From Mesorhizobium ventifaucium (GTDB lineage: Bacteria > Pseudomonadota > Alphaproteobacteria > Rhizobiales > Rhizobiaceae), in NCBI RefSeq assembly GCF_935822925.1, contig NZ_CAKXZS010000011.1:528539-591573 (forward strand): a stretch of DNA of 63,035 bases, in the 5' to 3' direction. The number at the start of each line of letters is the position of its first letter. Positions within the stretch are counted from its first letter, which is position 1. Below the pieces are notes generated by a model. It was given only the letters and a program-made list of their open reading frames with translations, was not told the origin of the DNA and did not search any database. Shown one piece after another: positions 36,323-46,313 of this stretch. The translations under genes and the position numbers were made by a program.

Positions 36323-39300
36323 TTACTCCGCCGCCGACGCCAGCGGCCTGACCCTCGCCATCATCGAACGCAGCACCGCTGGTTTGAGCGGCTTGTTGAT
36401 CACCGGCACGTCCAGCCTGCCGGCGCTGGCGCGCACCTCGCTCGAGCGGTCGGCGGTGACCAGCACAGCCGGCGTGTCATGGCCATGGATAGCGCGCAGT
36501 TTGGCGATCGCGTCGAGGCCGGTCTCGCCGTCGAGATGATAGTCGGCAAGCACGATGTCGGGTCGACGCATGCCGGACCCCTCGAGATCCCCTGAGCCGG
36601 CAAACGTGTCGACGCTGCAGCCCCAGCCTTCGAGCAGCAGCCGCATGCCGTCGAGGATGCGGGCATCGTTGTCGATGCAGAGCACGCGCAGCCCGGCAAG
36701 CGAAGCAGCAGTGCGGACCGGCGCCCTGGCCTCGATCTCGCGCCGCGGCTCCTGCACTGCCGCGACCGGCAGGATGACGGAAAAGCGCGTGCCCTTGCGC
36801 GGGCTTGAAAAAATCTGGAGTTCAAGGCGCAAGACGCGAGCGATGCGGTCGACGATGGAAAGGCCGAGCCCGAGGCCGTCAGCTTCGCGCGCACCCTCGT
36901 CGAGCCGGGTGAATTCGTGAAAGACCGTGTTCAGCTTGTCGGCGGCAATGCCGATGCCGGTGTCGATCACCTGTATCTCGGCCAGTTCGCCGCGCCGCCG
37001 CACGCCTACCAGGATGCGGCCATGGCGGGTGTATTTGATGGCGTTCGACACCAGGTTCTGGATCAGGCGGCGTAGGAGATTGCGGTCGGTCGTCACGCTG
37101 AGCGATGATGGCATGATCGTCAGGCTGAGTTTCTTCTCGGCGGCAAGCGGCTGAAAGTCGTTGCCGATCTGGCGCAGCAGTTCGTCCAGGCTGAAGGCCG
37201 TATCGTCCGGTTTCATCGCGCCAGCGTCGAGACGGGAAATGTCGAGGACTGCGCCGAGAATGGTCTCGACCGATTCCAGCGAGGATTCGATGTTGGTTGC
37301 GGCCTTGCCCGCAGGTCCCTTGCCGGCCTTTTCGATCAGCGACGAGCAATAGAGACGAGCAGCGTTCAGCGGTTGCAGGATGTCATGGCCGGCGGCAGCG
37401 AGGAAGCGGGTCTTGCCGAGATTGGCCTCCTCCGCCAGCATCTGCGCCTGTGCCAGCTCCTCGTTGACGCGGGTCAGTTCGACGGTGCGGTTCTTGACGC
37501 GCTGTTCAAGCGTTTCATTGGCGCGCTTCAGCGCCAGGTCCTGCTCGACGCGCCCGGAAATGTCGGCATAGGTGGCTACGATGCCGCCATCCGGCATCGG
37601 GTTGGAGCGCAATTCCAGGATGCGGCCGCTGGTCTTCAACTCCATCTGCCAGGGGCTGACGAAACTGGTGAGGCGGTTGAGCATCGCCACCCGCTGGTCG
37701 GCCGGAATGTCGCCACGCTCGGCCAGGTGGCGCAGGATGCGGTCGAGCGAGACGCCGACCTGGCCCATCTCGTCGGGCAGGTCGAACAGCGCCCGATATT
37801 GGCGGTTCCAGCAGATCAGCCGGAAATCCCTGTCGAAGACGGTGATGCCCTGTTCCATCTGGTCGAGCGCGATCTGCAGCAGGTCGCGATTGTGCTGCAG
37901 CGCCTCGGTGGCGTCGTCGAGCAGGCGGAAGGCGTCCTTCGCCTCTCGATCGTTGCGGCGCAGCAGCAGCGACAGGATCAGCCGCGCCGAAGAGGAGCCG
38001 ACGGCACTTGCCAGAAGCTGCTCGGAGAAACGGATGACGTCCATGCTGGCCTGCTCGTTGCCGTGCAGCGAAGCGCCGTTGCTCTTTTCGAACGACTGAA
38101 AGGACCGTTCAGTGCGTTCGACGCCGAGATAGCGCGCGATGGTGTCCTTCAGGTCGTTAACGGTGACGGTGGTGCGGAAGCGGCGCAGGCTCGGCATCGG
38201 GCTCGCCTCGCGCGGCACGAAAATCGACGCCTGGATGCGCTCCAGCGGCACCGACGCGCGCGACAGCGAGCCTAGCACGAAGAACAGCGTGTTGACCGAC
38301 AGGCTCCACAGGACGCCGTGGTTCAGCGGCTCGGCGACGGTGCCGAACAGCGCTTGCGGCCGCAGTGCTTCGAAACCGAACAGGCCGTGGACGACGATGC
38401 CGGTGTCGGACGCGGCGAGCGAAGGCAGCAGCAGCGTGTAGCTCCAGACGACGATGCCGGCGACCATGCCGAGCGCCGCCCCCCTGCCGTTGGCGCCGCG
38501 CCAGATCAGTCCGCCGATCAAGGCCGGCGCGAACTGCGCGATCGCGGCGAAGGACATCAGGCCGATCGAGGAGAGCCGCGCGCTGTCGGTGCTCTCGCGA
38601 TAGTAGAGGAAGGCGATGAATAGCATGATGAAGATCGCCGCCCGTCGCACGTTGAGGATAAGCGCTGACCAGTCCTCGTTCTCGGACGTCGTGGTCTTGA
38701 GCAGGCGACGCACGAACAGCGGAATGACGAGATCGTTGGAGATCATGATCGACAGCGCGACGCTTTCGACAATCACCATCGCGGTCGCCGCCGACAGGCC
38801 GCCGATGAACGCCGCCATGGCCAGCACATCGTGACCGCTGAGCAGCGGCAGCGACAGGACATAGAGATCGCTGCTGGTTCTGGTGCCGACCAGCGCCAGG
38901 CCGGCGAGCGCGATCGGCAGCACGAAAAGGTTGATCGCCACCAGATAGAGCGGAAACACCCAGGTCGCGGTGCGCAGTTCGGCCTCGCTGCGGTTCTCGA
39001 CGATGGTGACGTAGAACTGGCGCGGCAGCATGATGATGGCGAAACCGCTCAAACATGTCAGTACCAGCCAGGTGGCGAGCGAGGTGCTGTAGTCCATCGC
39101 TTGCTGAACTTGCGAATTCTGGGCGAGTTTGTCGACCATATCGCCCAGGCCGCCGAAGATCAGGAACGTCACCATCAGGCCGATCGCCAGGAAGGCGGCG
39201 AGCTTGACCACGGTTTCGACCGCTACTGCCAGCATCAGCCCGTCCTGGTGTTCGGTGGCGTCGGCATGGCGCGTGCCGAACAGCACCGCAAACAGCGCAA

Positions 39301-39811
39301 GCAGCATGGCGACGACCAGCGAGATGTCGCTGACGAAAGGATCGAAGGAAGGTGGCGAGCCGGTATAATGCTCGACCATCAGGCTGACCGAGCCGGAAAT
39401 CGCCTTCAACTGCAGCGCCATATACGGCACCGCGCCGATCGTCGCGATCAGCGTGGCGATCGCTGCCACGGTAAAACTCTTGCCGTAGCGGGCGCCGAGG
39501 AAGTCGGCGATCGAAGTGATCTTCTCTGTCTTGGCCAGCCTGACGATGCGCCGAAGCAGCGGAAAGCCGAACACGAACACCAGCACCGGGCCGATATAGA
39601 TGCCGAGGAACTCAAGGCCGCGCTCGGACGAAAGGCCGACCGAACCGAAGAATGTCCAGGAGGTGCAGTAGATCGCCAGGCTGAGCGCATAGATGAAGGG
39701 CCGGGCCCGGTCAGGCCCGGATGTCGTAGAGCGCCGGTCGCCGAGGCTGGCGATGACGAACAGCAACGTCACATAGGCGATCGCGATGATGACGATGAAC
39801 CAGCCCTGCAC
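36323..39811 (-). CDS. hybrid histidine kinase with Na+/solute symporter domain
   Basis: A sensor of about 1162 residues. The first 500 residues are a sodium:solute symporter-like membrane domain (TSIADFLGARYGKSF, GAVPYMALQLKAISGS). It is followed by a linker, a PAS-7 domain (ALDQMEQGITVFDRDFRLIC), a coiled coil, HisKA (AAAGHDILQPLNAARLY) and an HATPase (NLVSNAIKYTRHGR, GLGLGLSIVDRI). A C-terminal receiver follows (VLCIDNDARILDGM, IVLADYHLDGETG). A GTG at 39811 with GGGAGG upstream is preferred to a TTG 51 bp earlier. Such kinases may sense a transported solute and pass phosphate to a NarL-type regulator. Confidence 0.9.
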   Translation of the reverse strand: MQGWFIVIIAIAYVTLLFVIASLGDRRSTTSGPDRARPFIYALSLAIYCTSWTFFGSVGLSSERGLEFLGIYIGPVLVFVFGFPLLRRIVRLAKTEKITSIADFLGARYGKSFTVAAIATLIATIGAVPYMALQLKAISGSVSLMVEHYTGSPPSFDPFVSDISLVVAMLLALFAVLFGTRHADATEHQDGLMLAVAVETVVKLAAFLAIGLMVTFLIFGGLGDMVDKLAQNSQVQQAMDYSTSLATWLVLTCLSGFAIIMLPRQFYVTIVENRSEAELRTATWVFPLYLVAINLFVLPIALAGLALVGTRTSSDLYVLSLPLLSGHDVLAMAAFIGGLSAATAMVIVESVALSIMISNDLVIPLFVRRLLKTTTSENEDWSALILNVRRAAIFIMLFIAFLYYRESTDSARLSSIGLMSFAAIAQFAPALIGGLIWRGANGRGAALGMVAGIVVWSYTLLLPSLAASDTGIVVHGLFGFEALRPQALFGTVAEPLNHGVLWSLSVNTLFFVLGSLSRASVPLERIQASIFVPREASPMPSLRRFRTTVTVNDLKDTIARYLGVERTERSFQSFEKSNGASLHGNEQASMDVIRFSEQLLASAVGSSSARLILSLLLRRNDREAKDAFRLLDDATEALQHNRDLLQIALDQMEQGITVFDRDFRLICWNRQYRALFDLPDEMGQVGVSLDRILRHLAERGDIPADQRVAMLNRLTSFVSPWQMELKTSGRILELRSNPMPDGGIVATYADISGRVEQDLALKRANETLEQRVKNRTVELTRVNEELAQAQMLAEEANLGKTRFLAAAGHDILQPLNAARLYCSSLIEKAGKGPAGKAATNIESSLESVETILGAVLDISRLDAGAMKPDDTAFSLDELLRQIGNDFQPLAAEKKLSLTIMPSSLSVTTDRNLLRRLIQNLVSNAIKYTRHGRILVGVRRRGELAEIQVIDTGIGIAADKLNTVFHEFTRLDEGAREADGLGLGLSIVDRIARVLRLELQIFSSPRKGTRFSVILPVAAVQEPRREIEARAPVRTAASLAGLRVLCIDNDARILDGMRLLLEGWGCSVDTFAGSGDLEGSGMRRPDIVLADYHLDGETGLDAIAKLRAIHGHDTPAVLVTADRSSEVRASAGRLDVPVINKPLKPAVLRSMMARVRPLASAAE

Positions 39812-40043
39812 GGCCTGAAAATCCTCCCTTGCCAGCTTTGCATCCGGCCTGCTGAGACGCAATCACAGCTTGGCGATCAAGTCCATCGCGGCTTTCGGCG
39901 CAGGATGGCCGCGGCTTGGGGAATTTTGGCCGGCGGGGACGGGCTTTTGTCGATGCTGCAACCGCAGGTTTTTGCTATTGTGCCAGTGGAGCCAACGAGA
40001 GGGCGAAGGCGGCGGCCTGCCCCGTCAGAACAAGGAGGGTCGA

Positions 40044-40463
40044 ATGCTGAAAGAATTCCAGGAATTCATTTCCCGAGGTAATGTCATGGACCTGGCCATC
40101 GCCGTCATCATCGGCGCTGCCTTCAGCAAGATCGTCGATTCCCTGGTTGACGACATCATCATGCCGATAATCGGGGCGATTTTCGGCGGACTCGACTTCA
40201 ACAACTATTTCCTGCCCTTGTCCTCCGCCGTCAACGCCACATCGCTTGCAGACGCCAAAAAGCAGGGCGCAGTCTTCGCCTATGGCAGTTTCATCACCGT
40301 GGCGTTGAATTTCCTGATCCTCGCCTTCATCATCTTCCTGATGGTCAAGGCGGTGAACAATCTGCGCCGGCGGCTGGAACGGGAAAAGCCCGTCACCCCT
40401 GCCGCTCCGCCTGCCGATGTTGCGCTGCTCACCGAAATTCGCGATCTCCTCGCCAGAAAATAA
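40044..40463 (+). CDS. mscL: large-conductance mechanosensitive channel MscL
   Basis: Inner-membrane emergency valve opening under osmotic downshock, 139 residues. The typical start [31 protein letters not shown] is TM1 and [26 protein letters not shown] is TM2, with a short charged tail. AAGGAGG lies 6 nt before the ATG. The gene is divergent from the hybrid kinase. Confidence 0.96.
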   Translation: MLKEFQEFISRGNVMDLAIAVIIGAAFSKIVDSLVDDIIMPIIGAIFGGLDFNNYFLPLSSAVNATSLADAKKQGAVFAYGSFITVALNFLILAFIIFLMVKAVNNLRRRLEREKPVTPAAPPADVALLTEIRDLLARK

Positions 40464-40486
40464 TCCGAAGACAGATTGCCTGGACC

Positions 40487-40516
40487 AAAACCCCGGTCGA
40501 TTTCGGCCGGGTTTTC
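40487..40516. terminator. intrinsic terminator after mscL
   Basis: AAAACCC-GG and CC-GGGTTTT arms form a stem with one bulged base, followed by TTTTCTATT. The A-run on the left arm means it could also work on the opposite strand. Confidence 0.75.
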
Positions 40517-40573
40517 TATTCTCGCCGGTCGTAAAACACGCTAGCAGTCCAGCAGACGAAAACGGATCTACCC

Positions 40574-41740
40574 ATGACCCTGATCGAGAATTTGCGCGCC
40601 GAGGCCCGGGCCGCGCCGGAAAGCGGCATTGTCGCCGTCATGAACCGCGGCCGCGACCGCGACGGCATGATCCCGCTCTGGGCCGGCGAGGGCGACCTGC
40701 CGACGCCTGCCTTCATCACCGATGCCACTGCCCGGGCGCTGGCTGGCGGCGAGACCTTCTATACCTGGCAGAAAGGCATCCCCGAGCTGCGGCAGGCGCT
40801 CGCCCGCTATTACGTCAGGCATTTCGGCAAGAGCTTCGCCGAGGAAGAATTCATCGTCACCGGTTCGGGCATGCATGCCATCCAACTGGCGATCGATGCC
40901 GTCGCCGGGAAGGGGGACGAGCTCGTCTATCTGTCGCCGGCCTGGCCGAACTTCGCCGCCGCCGCCGGCGTGGCGGGCGCCGTCCCGGTCGCTGTAACGC
41001 TCGACCAGTCCGGCAATGGCTGGTCCTGCGACGTCGGCAAGATCGAGGCGGCGATCACGCCAAGGACAAAGGCGCTGTTCGTCAACACGCCGTCCAACCC
41101 GACCGGCTGGACTGCCGACACGGAGACGCTGCAGGCGATCCTCGACCTTGCCCGCGAGAGGAACTTGTGGATCATCGCCGACGAGATCTATTCGCTGTTC
41201 CACTACGGCCAGGGCCGCGCGCCGTCCTTCATCGACATCATGGCCGACGAAGATCGCATCCTGTTCGTCAACAGTTTTTCCAAGAACTGGGCGATGACCG
41301 GCTGGCGGGTCGGCTGGATCAAGACCCATCCTTCGCTGCAACAGGTGTTCGAGAACCTGGTCCAGTATTCGACCTCCGGCGTTGCTCAGTTCATGCAGCG
41401 CGGCGCGGTCGTCGCCCTCGACGAGGGTGACGCCTTCATCGTCGAGCAGGTGGAGCGGGCAAGGGCGGCGCGTAACCTGGTCTGCAGCATCCTGGCTGCG
41501 ACCGGCAGGGCACGCTTCACCGTGCCGCAGGGCGCGTTCTATCTGTTCTTCGCGGTCGACGGCATCACCGATTCACGCGCCGCCGCCTTCGACATCGTCG
41601 ACCGCGCCAATGTCGGTCTGGCGCCCGGAACCGCATTCGGTCCCGGCGGCGAAGCCTTTCTCAGGCTATGCTTCCACCGCCGCCTCGACCAGCTCGAGGA
41701 AGCCGCGCACCGGCTGGCGAAGTGGATGAAGAGTGTGTGA
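40574..41740 (+). CDS. PLP-dependent class I/II aminotransferase
   Basis: A 388-residue fold-type I aminotransferase close to aspartate or aromatic aminotransferases. It shows the cofactor region GSGMHAIQLAIDAVAG, NTPSNPTGW, the Asp in WIIADEIYSLFHYG, the Schiff-base Lys in NSFSKNWAMTGWRVGW, and the substrate Arg in FLRLCFHRRLD. The amino donor cannot be deduced. It stands alone between mscL and a long repeat. Confidence 0.88.
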   Translation: MTLIENLRAEARAAPESGIVAVMNRGRDRDGMIPLWAGEGDLPTPAFITDATARALAGGETFYTWQKGIPELRQALARYYVRHFGKSFAEEEFIVTGSGMHAIQLAIDAVAGKGDELVYLSPAWPNFAAAAGVAGAVPVAVTLDQSGNGWSCDVGKIEAAITPRTKALFVNTPSNPTGWTADTETLQAILDLARERNLWIIADEIYSLFHYGQGRAPSFIDIMADEDRILFVNSFSKNWAMTGWRVGWIKTHPSLQQVFENLVQYSTSGVAQFMQRGAVVALDEGDAFIVEQVERARAARNLVCSILAATGRARFTVPQGAFYLFFAVDGITDSRAAAFDIVDRANVGLAPGTAFGPGGEAFLRLCFHRRLDQLEEAAHRLAKWMKSV

Positions 41741-41800
41741 GAGTCAGGTCCGCCCGGGGGTGCGCAAGCATCTGGATCGCTGCACTCCTCGGCCACTGTA

Positions 41801-41980
41801 ACGGCATGGATCCTAGGGTCTGCGCTCCGCTTCGCGTTCGCTCGCTCTAGGATGACGAAGCGAAGGGAGGGTTCCAGCCAATCTCCGACGTCCGCGATTT
41901 GCCTTATGCATCACGCGTTCGTCATTCTAGGGCGGAGCAGGAGCGAAGCGACGTCGCGGAGACCCTAGGATCCATGCCGT
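41801..41980. repeat. 180-bp palindromic element with 20-bp perfect inverted ends
   Basis: The ends are perfect 20-bp inverted repeats starting ACGGCATGGATCCTAGGGTC. Further inside, GCTCCGCTTCGC-like and CTAGGATGACGAA-like stretches are mirrored imperfectly, so each arm is about 60 bp. No open frame is carried, so it is a non-coding, possibly mobile, element. A 28-bp fragment made of just its two ends lies at 59268-59295. Confidence 0.85.
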
Positions 41981-42034
41981 GACCTTCGAATGCCGCGGCG
42001 TCGAAGAACAAGACGGCACCCGCGGCGGCGACCT

Positions 42035-43312
42035 TCAGCCGCCGGACTTCGGCACCAGCAGCGGAATGACGCGGTCGCTTTCCCTCACCGCCGGCCGGCC
42101 CGCAGAACCGTAAGAGATACCCAAAGCATCCCAGGTCTCGACCAGCGCGTCCTGAAGTTCCGCGATCAGATGATCCGAATGGAACGGCGTCGGCGTGATG
42201 CGCAGCCGTTCGGTGCCGCGTGGCACGGTCGGGTAGTTGATCGGCTGGATGTAGATGCCGTGGATGCCGAGCAGGCGGTCGCTGGCCATCTTGCAGAGCT
42301 CGGGATCGCCGACGAGCAGCGGCACGATGTGGGTAGCGGAGTCCATCACCGGCAGGCCGGCGGCGGTAAGAACCTGCTTGGTCCGCGTCGCCTGGCGCTG
42401 CTGCGCGGCGCGCTCGGCCTGCGAGCGCTTGAGATGGCGGATCGACGTGGTCGCCGCGGCGGCAATGGCCGGCGGCAGCGCCGTGGTGAAGATGAAGCCC
42501 GGCGCATAGGAGCGCACGGCATCGATCACCGCACTTGTGCCGGTGATGTAGCCGCCGAGCGTGCCGAATGCCTTGGCCAGCGTGCCTTCGATGATGTCGA
42601 TACGGTCGGCCAGCCCTTCGCGCTCGGTGATGCCGCCGCCGCGCGGCCCATACATGCCGACGGCATGGACCTCGTCGATATAGGTCATGGCGTTGTAGCG
42701 CTCGGCAAGTTCGACGATCTGTTTGATCGGCGCGATGTCGCCATCCATCGAATAGACGCTCTCGAAGACGATCAGTTTGGCGCGTTCGCGGCCCGCCGCC
42801 TGCAGCAGGCTTTCGAGATGCGCAACGTCGTTGTGGCGGAAGATCTTCTTCTCGGCGCCCGAACGCCGCACGCCCTCGATCATCGAGGCATGGTTCAACT
42901 CGTCCGAGACGATCAGGCAGTTGGGCAGAAGCCGTGCAATGGTCGAGATCGAGGCTTCGTTGGAGACGAAGCCGGAGGTAAAGACGAGCGCGGCTTCCTT
43001 GTCGTGCAGGTCGGCCAGTTCCAGTTCGAGCTCGACCAGCGGATTGCTGGTGCCGGAGATGTTGCGGGTGCCACCGGCGCCGGATCCCATCTTGCCGGCG
43101 GCGTTCTGCATCGCGGCGATGACGTCTGGGTGCTGGCCCATGCCGAGATAGTCGTTGGAGCACCAGACGGTGATTTCCTGGGCGCGGCCGTTGGCACGCC
43201 AGATGGCGCGTGGGAATTTCCCCACGATGCGCTCGAGGTCGGCGAAGATGCGGTAGCGACGCTCGGCGTGGAGCTGGTCGATCGCGTCTTCGAAGAACCG
43301 CTGATAGTTCAT
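42035..43312 (-). CDS. hemA: 5-aminolevulinate synthase
   Basis: First enzyme of the C4 (Shemin) heme pathway: glycine plus succinyl-CoA to 5-aminolevulinate. The 425-residue protein starts [20 protein letters not shown] and shows [45 protein letters not shown] and the Schiff-base Lys in [18 protein letters not shown] perfect Fnr/FixK-type box 125 bp upstream suggests low-oxygen control, as is known for hemA in related bacteria. It is followed by the 180-bp palindromic element. Confidence 0.97.
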   Translation of the reverse strand: MNYQRFFEDAIDQLHAERRYRIFADLERIVGKFPRAIWRANGRAQEITVWCSNDYLGMGQHPDVIAAMQNAAGKMGSGAGGTRNISGTSNPLVELELELADLHDKEAALVFTSGFVSNEASISTIARLLPNCLIVSDELNHASMIEGVRRSGAEKKIFRHNDVAHLESLLQAAGRERAKLIVFESVYSMDGDIAPIKQIVELAERYNAMTYIDEVHAVGMYGPRGGGITEREGLADRIDIIEGTLAKAFGTLGGYITGTSAVIDAVRSYAPGFIFTTALPPAIAAAATTSIRHLKRSQAERAAQQRQATRTKQVLTAAGLPVMDSATHIVPLLVGDPELCKMASDRLLGIHGIYIQPINYPTVPRGTERLRITPTPFHSDHLIAELQDALVETWDALGISYGSAGRPAVRESDRVIPLLVPKSGG

Positions 43313-43436
43313 TTCGGCTTCCCAATTTTTGCGTGGGATCATAATCATTGCCCTATTCGACGTCTACTTGGCCTTTTTGGTCAAAATGCCACGCCCCAAG
43401 CCTGTTCCTAACGGCCACGGATCATGGCCTATTCCC

Positions 43437-43450
43437 TTGATGTGGATCAA
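43437..43450. promoter_or_regulatory. Fnr/FixK-type box between hemA and galE
   Basis: TTGAT, four bases and ATCAA form a perfect 14-bp Fnr/FixK consensus palindrome. It lies 125 bp upstream of hemA and 142 bp upstream of galE. hemA is the more likely target because heme synthesis is oxygen-controlled in Rhizobiales and Rhodobacter. The rest of the 279-bp gap shows nothing else. Confidence 0.65.
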
Positions 43451-43591
43451 TTTTGTTTCAGGACGATGCCATGCACCGACGAGAATGGTTACCAGGCACT
43501 GATGGGCATGGACCAATGGCCTGGCGGCAGGCTTTCCAGTAGGGCGGGTGTTGAGACAGTTTCCGATAAATCTTGAGCAGCGAGGACGCGG

Positions 43592-44587
43592 ATGACGGTT
43601 TTGGTGACAGGCGGCGCCGGCTATATCGGCAGCCATATGGTCTGGGAACTGCTGGACGCGGGCGAGACCGTTGTCGTCCTCGACCGGCTTTCGACCGGGT
43701 TTGAGTGGGCGGTGGCGCCGGAGGCAAAGCTCGTCGTCGGCGATATCGCCGACAAGGAGCTGGTCGGCGGGGTCATCCGCGACAATCATGTCGACGCGAT
43801 CATCCATTTCGCCGGCTCCATCGTGGTTCCCGAATCGGTCGCCGACCCGCTCGGCTATTACGAGAACAACACCTGCAAGACGCGCACGCTGATCGAGACC
43901 GCGGTGCGCGAAGGCGTGCCCAATTTTATCTTCTCCTCGACCGCCGCCGTCTATGGCGGCGCCGGGCTGGAGCCGGTGCGCGAGGATGCGCGCCTTGCAC
44001 CGGAATCGCCCTACGGCCTGTCCAAGCTGATGAGCGAATGGATGCTGCGTGACGCCGCGATCGCCCACGGCTTGCGCTATACGGCGTTGCGCTATTTCAA
44101 CGTCGCCGGCGCCGATCCGAAGGGCCGCACCGGCCAGTCGACGCCGGGCGCCACGCATCTGATCAAGGTCGCCTGCGAGACGGCGCTCGGCAAGCGTCCC
44201 TTCATGCAGGTGTTCGGCACAGACTATCCGACGCCCGACGGCACCTGCATGCGCGACTACATCCATGTCAGCGATCTGGCGGCGGCGCATCGGCTGGCGC
44301 TGGAACGGCTGCGCGCCGGGGGGACAAGCCTCGTCGCCAATTGCGGCTACAGCCACGGCTATTCGGTGCTCGAGGTGATCGACAGCGTGCGCCGCGTCTT
44401 TGGCCATGATTTCGACGTGCGGATCGGCGAGCGCCGTCCGGGCGACGCCGCTGCGGTGGTTGCCAACTCGGAGCTGGCGCGCAGCGAACTCAGTTGGACC
44501 CCACAACGTGATGACCTCGACCGGATTGTCGCCGACGCGCTGGCCTGGGAGCGTATCCTGACCGGCAAGAATTCGGCGCGGAGCTGA
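43592..44587 (+). CDS. galE: UDP-glucose 4-epimerase
   Basis: Interconverts UDP-glucose and UDP-galactose for surface polysaccharide synthesis and galactose use. The 331-residue protein shows the NAD Rossmann motif VTGGAGYIGSHMVW, the catalytic Ser in FIFSSTAAVYG, the YGLSK Tyr-Lys pair, and LRYFNVAGADP. GAGGA lies upstream of the ATG. It is divergent from hemA. Confidence 0.94.
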   Translation: MTVLVTGGAGYIGSHMVWELLDAGETVVVLDRLSTGFEWAVAPEAKLVVGDIADKELVGGVIRDNHVDAIIHFAGSIVVPESVADPLGYYENNTCKTRTLIETAVREGVPNFIFSSTAAVYGGAGLEPVREDARLAPESPYGLSKLMSEWMLRDAAIAHGLRYTALRYFNVAGADPKGRTGQSTPGATHLIKVACETALGKRPFMQVFGTDYPTPDGTCMRDYIHVSDLAAAHRLALERLRAGGTSLVANCGYSHGYSVLEVIDSVRRVFGHDFDVRIGERRPGDAAAVVANSELARSELSWTPQRDDLDRIVADALAWERILTGKNSARS

Positions 44588-44700
44588 AGTCCCGGTTTTT
44601 CCTCCGTGGGCTCGTAGATCGAGCGTAGAAGCGCTATTGAAGGAGCTGCGCGGCTGAAGCGTGGAGGCGTTTCGGCCGTATTTGATCCTTTGGGGGCGGC

Positions 44701-45951
44701 ATGAAGATATTGGTCCTTGGCGCTGGCGTCGTCGGCACGGCGGCGGCCTACTATCTGGCGAGCGACGGCCACGAGGTGACCGTCATCGAGCGCCATCCGA
44801 TGGCGGCGCGAGGCACCAGCCAATCGAATGCCGGCCTGGTGTCGCCCGGCGACGCCACCGCCTGGGCCTCGCCCAATGCGCTGAAGACGTTTTTGCGCGC
44901 GCTCTACAACCACGATCTCGGCATCAAGGTGCGGCTGCGCTTCGATCCCTATTTCTTCGCCTGGAGCCTGCGCTTCCTGCGCCAATGCACGCATGCGCGA
45001 CTGCGCGCCAACACCGACATCAAGCTGCGCCTGGCGCTTTATTCGCGCGACTGCATCAACGCCATCTCGGCCGACACCGGCATTCACTATGACGAGCGCA
45101 AGAAGGGCATTCTCTATTTCTTCCGCTCGCAGCACAGTTTTGATGCCGGCACCGACAATTACCGCTATCTCGCCGAGCACGGTCTGCCGATCGAGATCGT
45201 CAGCCGCGAGCGGCTGGTTGAGCTCGAGCCCGGCCTTGCCGGCGCAAGGGACAGAATAGCCGGCGGCGTCTATTCGCCGATCGACCAGACCGGCGACTCC
45301 AGCCAGTTCACCCGAAACCTGGCTGCCTACGCCGCCGAGAAGCTCGGCGTTCAATTCCTCTACGGCACGACGGTCGAAGGCCTCGACATCGAAGGTGATC
45401 GGGTGCGCACGGTGATGACCTCGGCTGGTCCGATAACAGGCGACGCCGTGGTCATCTCGATGGGGCCGGAGAGCGGTCTGCTCGGCCGCCGCTACGGCAT
45501 CGACCTACCGGTCTATCCGGTCAAGGGCTACACCGCGACCGTGCCGCTGGAGGACGAGAGCAAAGGGCCGACCATGGGCGGCGCCGACGAGGATCAGCTC
45601 ATCGGTTATTCCAGGCTCGGCAACCGGCTGCGGCTTGCTTCGACAGCCGAGTTCACCGGCTTCGACCGCACCCACAAGCCGAGCGATTTCGCCGCCATGT
45701 TCAAAGCCGGCAACGAGCTTTTCCCCGGCGCCTTCGACGAGAACAAGGCCGAGCTCTGGGCCGGTCTGCGGCCGATGATGCCGAACTCGGTGCCGGTCAT
45801 CGGCCGGGCGCGCTACAGCAATCTTTATCTCGACACCGGCCACGGCCATGTCGGCTGGACCATGGCCTGCGGCTCGGGAAAATTCCTCGCCGATGTGGTC
45901 GCCGGCCGCAGGCCGGAGATCGACCCGCAAGGTCTGGTCTATGTCAATTGA
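44701..45951 (+). CDS. dadA: D-amino acid dehydrogenase (DadA-like)
   Basis: FAD-dependent oxidoreductase deaminating D-amino acids, 416 residues. The N-terminus ILVLGAGVVGTAAAYYLASDG is the FAD-binding fold, followed by RGTSQSNAGLVSPGDATAWASP, a DadA signature. The C-terminus WAGLRPMMPNSVPVIGRA and GHGHVGWTMACGSGKFLADVV is typical of the family. It is followed on the same strand, past a small antisense gene, by an amino-acid racemase fusion. Together they could degrade an L-amino acid through its D-form (inference). Confidence 0.9.
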   Translation: MKILVLGAGVVGTAAAYYLASDGHEVTVIERHPMAARGTSQSNAGLVSPGDATAWASPNALKTFLRALYNHDLGIKVRLRFDPYFFAWSLRFLRQCTHARLRANTDIKLRLALYSRDCINAISADTGIHYDERKKGILYFFRSQHSFDAGTDNYRYLAEHGLPIEIVSRERLVELEPGLAGARDRIAGGVYSPIDQTGDSSQFTRNLAAYAAEKLGVQFLYGTTVEGLDIEGDRVRTVMTSAGPITGDAVVISMGPESGLLGRRYGIDLPVYPVKGYTATVPLEDESKGPTMGGADEDQLIGYSRLGNRLRLASTAEFTGFDRTHKPSDFAAMFKAGNELFPGAFDENKAELWAGLRPMMPNSVPVIGRARYSNLYLDTGHGHVGWTMACGSGKFLADVVAGRRPEIDPQGLVYVN

Positions 45952-45958
45952 GGGGGAA

Positions 45959-46222
45959 TTAACCGTCGTGTCGGCACCGGGTCCATTCGCCCAGCACCCA
46001 CTCGGCAAGCCAGCCGCGTTCAAGCTCGCCAATCTGCGTCAGATTATCTTGCCTGACGGTGAGATGCCTGAAGCCGACAATTTCGAAATCTCCGCAGTCT
46101 GCGGGATGGTCCTGCTCGCCACAGGTTAGTTGCCACTCGCCATCGAGATGACGAATGACCAGTGTGATTGGCCTCTCTGAGCGAAAGACGTGCCCACATA
46201 CAAGAGCCCTTGTTTCCGGCAT
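45959..46222 (-). CDS. 87-residue conserved-looking small protein
   Basis: A short protein starting MPETRALVCGHVFRSERPIT, with the pattern DGEWQLTCGEQDHPADCGDFE followed by VGFRHLTVRQDNLTQIGELERGW. Small proteins with this CGHVF...DGEWQ...CG layout occur in many proteobacteria without known role. No strong ribosome site is seen before the ATG; in-frame GTG starts further upstream are possible. It is antisense between dadA and the racemase gene. Confidence 0.55.
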   Translation of the reverse strand: MPETRALVCGHVFRSERPITLVIRHLDGEWQLTCGEQDHPADCGDFEIVGFRHLTVRQDNLTQIGELERGWLAEWVLGEWTRCRHDG

Positions 46223-46313
46223 GAACACGACCCATTCGGATATTAATTCTCGCCAGCTACGATACCGGAGAAGATAAATGCGCCTAGTACCGTGCACAAT
46301 TTCTGAGTAAAAA

